Shown one piece after another: positions 62,289 through 64,000 of a stretch of DNA of 64,000 nucleotides (positions are counted from its first letter, which is position 1; every line of letters starts with the position of its first letter). The notes beneath the pieces were generated by a model. The model ran no database searches. It worked only from the letters and a program-made list of their open reading frames with translations, and was not told the DNA's origin. The position numbers were made by a program, and so were the translations under genes. The DNA comes from Bog-473 sp963809825 (GTDB lineage: Bacteria > Actinomycetota > Acidimicrobiia > Acidimicrobiales > RAAP-2): contig CAWELJ010000002.1 of assembly GCA_963809825.1 (NCBI GenBank), positions 62,001 to 126,000 of the forward strand, in the 5' to 3' direction.

Positions 62289-63088
62289 GTGACGCCGAAC
62301 CCCTTGTCCTCGTCGACGTGGAAGAGCGCATCGCGACGATCACGCTGCAGCGGCCCGAGGCGCGGAACGCGCTGAGCCGCGCCGTGACCTTCGCCCTGTG
62401 GGACGCGGTCGCAGCCGCGGGGGAGGACCCCGCCGTCGCCGTCGTGATCCTGACCGGGGCCGATCCGGCCTTCTGCGCGGGCGTCGACCTCAAGGAGGTC
62501 ACCGGAGAGGCACCGCCCAGCGCAGCGCCCCGGGGTCCCGGCGAGGGACCGGAGCGCAGCGCCAACGGCCTGTACCGCTTCCTTCCCCTGATCGACAAGC
62601 CGATCATCGGCGCCGTCAACGGCGTCGCGGTGACGGGTGGACTCGAGGTCGCGCTGCAGTGCACGTTTCTCGTGGCTTCGGAGAGGGCGAAGTTCGCCGA
62701 CACCCACGCCCGGTTGGGCGTCATGCCGGGGGGCGGCATGACTGTCCTCATGGCCCAGACGATGGGGCTCCGCCGCGCCATCGAACTCTCGCTCACGGGG
62801 AACTTCCTCACCGCCGAGGAGGCGTTGCGGGTCGGGCTCGTCAACCACGTCGTGCCGCACGAGCAGTTGCTGCCCTTCACCCGCCGGTTGGCCTCAGACA
62901 TCGTGAGCAACGACGAGGTCAGCGTCCGCCGGCTGCTCGAGCACTATCGCCAGATCGCCAACGCAGCGACGCTCGACGAGGCGCATCTCATCGAGGGCTT
63001 CATGGCCGAGAGCTGGCAGCCGGGGACGAGCGACGTGGCGGCCCGACGGGCCGACGTGGCGGCCCGAGGCCGCCGGCTGACCTCGTGA
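62285..63088 (+). CDS. Enoyl-CoA hydratase/isomerase family protein
   Basis: 267 residues from ATG 62285. Oxyanion-hole AFCAGVDLKE and GGLEVALQC are present. One hydratase Glu is kept (VASE), the second position reads ADTHARLG, a His-containing variant found in many actinobacterial EchA proteins, so the chemistry may not be plain hydration. Coupled to the TetR gene and followed by an acyl-CoA dehydrogenase, giving a small fatty-acid-like catabolic unit. Confidence 0.9.
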   Translation: MSDAEPLVLVDVEERIATITLQRPEARNALSRAVTFALWDAVAAAGEDPAVAVVILTGADPAFCAGVDLKEVTGEAPPSAAPRGPGEGPERSANGLYRFLPLIDKPIIGAVNGVAVTGGLEVALQCTFLVASERAKFADTHARLGVMPGGGMTVLMAQTMGLRRAIELSLTGNFLTAEEALRVGLVNHVVPHEQLLPFTRRLASDIVSNDEVSVRRLLEHYRQIANAATLDEAHLIEGFMAESWQPGTSDVAARRADVAARGRRLTS

Positions 63089-63146
63089 TCCGGTCGCGGG
63101 CCGCCGTGGCCGGGACGACGCCCCCGACGTCAGGAATTGAATTCCA

Positions 63147-63169
63147 GTAAGCAAGAATACTATTCTTAC
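63147..63169. promoter_or_regulatory. Palindromic operator before the acyl-CoA dehydrogenase
   Basis: The core AAGAATACTATTCTT (63153-63167) is palindromic at all but the centre, flanked by GTA and TAC. It shares AGAATAC...TTCT with 61639-61651, so the TetR regulator at 61653 is the likely binder. The start codon at 63191 is 21 bases beyond. Confidence 0.7.
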
Positions 63170-63190
63170 CGGGACGAGGAAGGGGCCTGC

Positions 63191-64000
63191 ATGGGATGGG
63201 ACTTCGAGACCGACCCCGAGTACCAGGAGAAACTGGACTGGGCGGACGAGTTCGTGCGCGAGGAGGTCGAGCCGCTCGACTACCTGTTCCCGCATGAGCA
63301 GTTCGTGCCGCTGGACGGGACCCGGCGCGCCATCATCGACCCCCTCAAGGAGCAGGTGCGCCGGCAGGGGTTGTGGGCGACGCACCTCGGGCCCGATCTG
63401 GGAGGGCAGGGCTTCGGGCAGCTGAAGCTGGCGCTGCTGAACGAGATCCTCGGCCGCTCGCCGTGGGCGTCGACGGTCTTCGGCACCCAGGCACCCGACA
63501 CCGGCAACGCCGAGATCATCGCCCATTACGGCACGCCGGAGCAGAAGGCGCTCTATCTCCAGCCGTTGCTCGACGGAGAGATGTTCTCGAGCTTCTCCAT
63601 GACCGAGCCCCACGCGGGCGCGGATCCGACGCTGTTCACGACCCGGGCCGTCAAGGACGGCGACGAGTGGGTCATCAACGGGTGGAAGTACTTCTCCTCG
63701 AATGCGAAAACGTCGTCGTTCCTGATCGTCATGGCGGTGTCGAACCCGGAGTTGAGCCCGTACCAGGGGATGTCGATGTTCCTGGTGCCCACCGACACAC
63801 CCGGGGTCAACATCGTGCGCAACGTCGGCCTCTACGGTGAGCCGCTCAACGAGGGCTTCCATGCGTTGATCCACTACGAGGATGCCCGGGTACCCGAGGA
63901 GGCGTTGCTCGGCGGTGAGGGTCAGGCCTTCGCCGTCGCACAGACACGCCTCGGCGGGGGACGGATCCACCACGCCATGCGGACGATCGGGATGGCTCAG
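63191..64000 (+). CDS. Acyl-CoA dehydrogenase (partial, runs off the window)
   Basis: ATG 63191 with AGGAAGGGG upstream; 270 codons are seen, without stop. N-terminal helices, then GQGFGQLKLALLNEILGRSPWAS, SFSMTEPHAGADPTLFTTRA (FAD/substrate loop) and WVINGWKYFSSNAKTSSFLIVMAV, and QTRLGGGRIHHAMRTIGMAQ near the edge. Close to FadE-type dehydrogenases of about 400 residues. A palindromic TetR operator lies just upstream. Confidence 0.93.
   Translation, partial: MGWDFETDPEYQEKLDWADEFVREEVEPLDYLFPHEQFVPLDGTRRAIIDPLKEQVRRQGLWATHLGPDLGGQGFGQLKLALLNEILGRSPWASTVFGTQAPDTGNAEIIAHYGTPEQKALYLQPLLDGEMFSSFSMTEPHAGADPTLFTTRAVKDGDEWVINGWKYFSSNAKTSSFLIVMAVSNPELSPYQGMSMFLVPTDTPGVNIVRNVGLYGEPLNEGFHALIHYEDARVPEEALLGGEGQAFAVAQTRLGGGRIHHAMRTIGMAQ

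Overview
The window is a GC-rich bacterial chromosome segment. It most likely comes from an uncultured actinobacterium, possibly of the class Acidimicrobiia. The clues are GTG/TTG starts with strong Shine-Dalgarno sites, F420-type oxidoreductases (LLM and PPOX families), a mycothiol-ligase (MshC)-like protein, a wax-ester synthase/DGAT, many acyl-CoA enzymes, DrrAB-type ABC exporters, and a secreted protein with GYW...DGGVF repeats. The taxonomy is inference; no marker gene is present.

Left flank (1-32.3 kb): ordinary core and accessory metabolism. It holds a crotonase; a large secreted CSLREA/parallel-beta-helix protein with six C-terminal 42-residue repeats (frameshifted); and an APC-type permease. 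A fatty-acid/steroid-type block follows (fused acyl-CoA dehydrogenase, TesB thioesterase, SDR dehydrogenase, crotonase, thiolase), then an alpha/beta hydrolase, an orphan ABC ATPase, a ClpX-type zinc-finger protein, a PPOX/F420 enzyme and an acyl-CoA synthetase. Next is a tightly coupled five-gene operon on the minus strand (AidB-like acyl-CoA dehydrogenase, PIG-L deacetylase, two phytanoyl-CoA-dioxygenase-like proteins, LLM/F420 oxidoreductase). After it come a DUF4268-like protein with a PD-(D/E)xK-like N-terminus, an amidase (frameshifted), a DrrAB exporter with its divergent TetR regulator, a ROK-type glucokinase (frameshifted) and a cytochrome P450 (frameshifted at its N-terminus).

Genomic island (32.36-47.86 kb): an intact tRNA-Arg(ACG) at 32328-32404 has the last 44 bp of its gene (32360-32403) repeated exactly at 47812-47855. 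This is the attL/attR signature of an element of about 15.5 kb integrated in the tRNA 3' end. No integrase is recognisable. The cargo is a sulfide/persulfide-handling set: sulfide:quinone oxidoreductase, two CsoR/CstR-family regulators with two Cys but no metal-ligand His, a rhodanese-MBL (persulfide dioxygenase-like) fusion, a separate rhodanese, a TauE/SafE exporter, a DUF2892 membrane protein, a DsbA-superfamily protein and a glutaredoxin/mycoredoxin. It also carries an MshC-like ligase with a NUDIX protein, an MMPL transporter, two methyltransferases (one resembling the METTL7/TMT1 thiol methyltransferases), and two tiny proteins. Palindromic ATACCC...GGGTAT operators sit in front of the SQR gene, between MMPL and MshC-like (two copies, exact reverse complements), and between the rhodanese-MBL and rhodanese genes. 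The island therefore looks like a self-regulated mobile reactive-sulfur module.

Right flank (47.9-64 kb): lipid genes (PlsC-like acyltransferase, acyl-CoA synthetase, alpha/beta hydrolase, WS/DGAT); a PAS-GGDEF-EAL protein; a VOC protein, an ECF41/SigJ-like sigma factor and a DUF1059-like protein in one unit; a solute-binding protein; an MFS exporter with a divergent MarR; then a TetR-crotonase pair followed by an acyl-CoA dehydrogenase that runs off the window. The TetR start region and the acyl-CoA dehydrogenase promoter share an AGAATAC...TTCT operator.

Five genes are broken by single-base frame changes (near 2884, 27320, 30318, 31083 and 36884). Two of these lie in poly-C runs. They could be real lesions or consensus errors, and this should be kept in mind when using these proteins.
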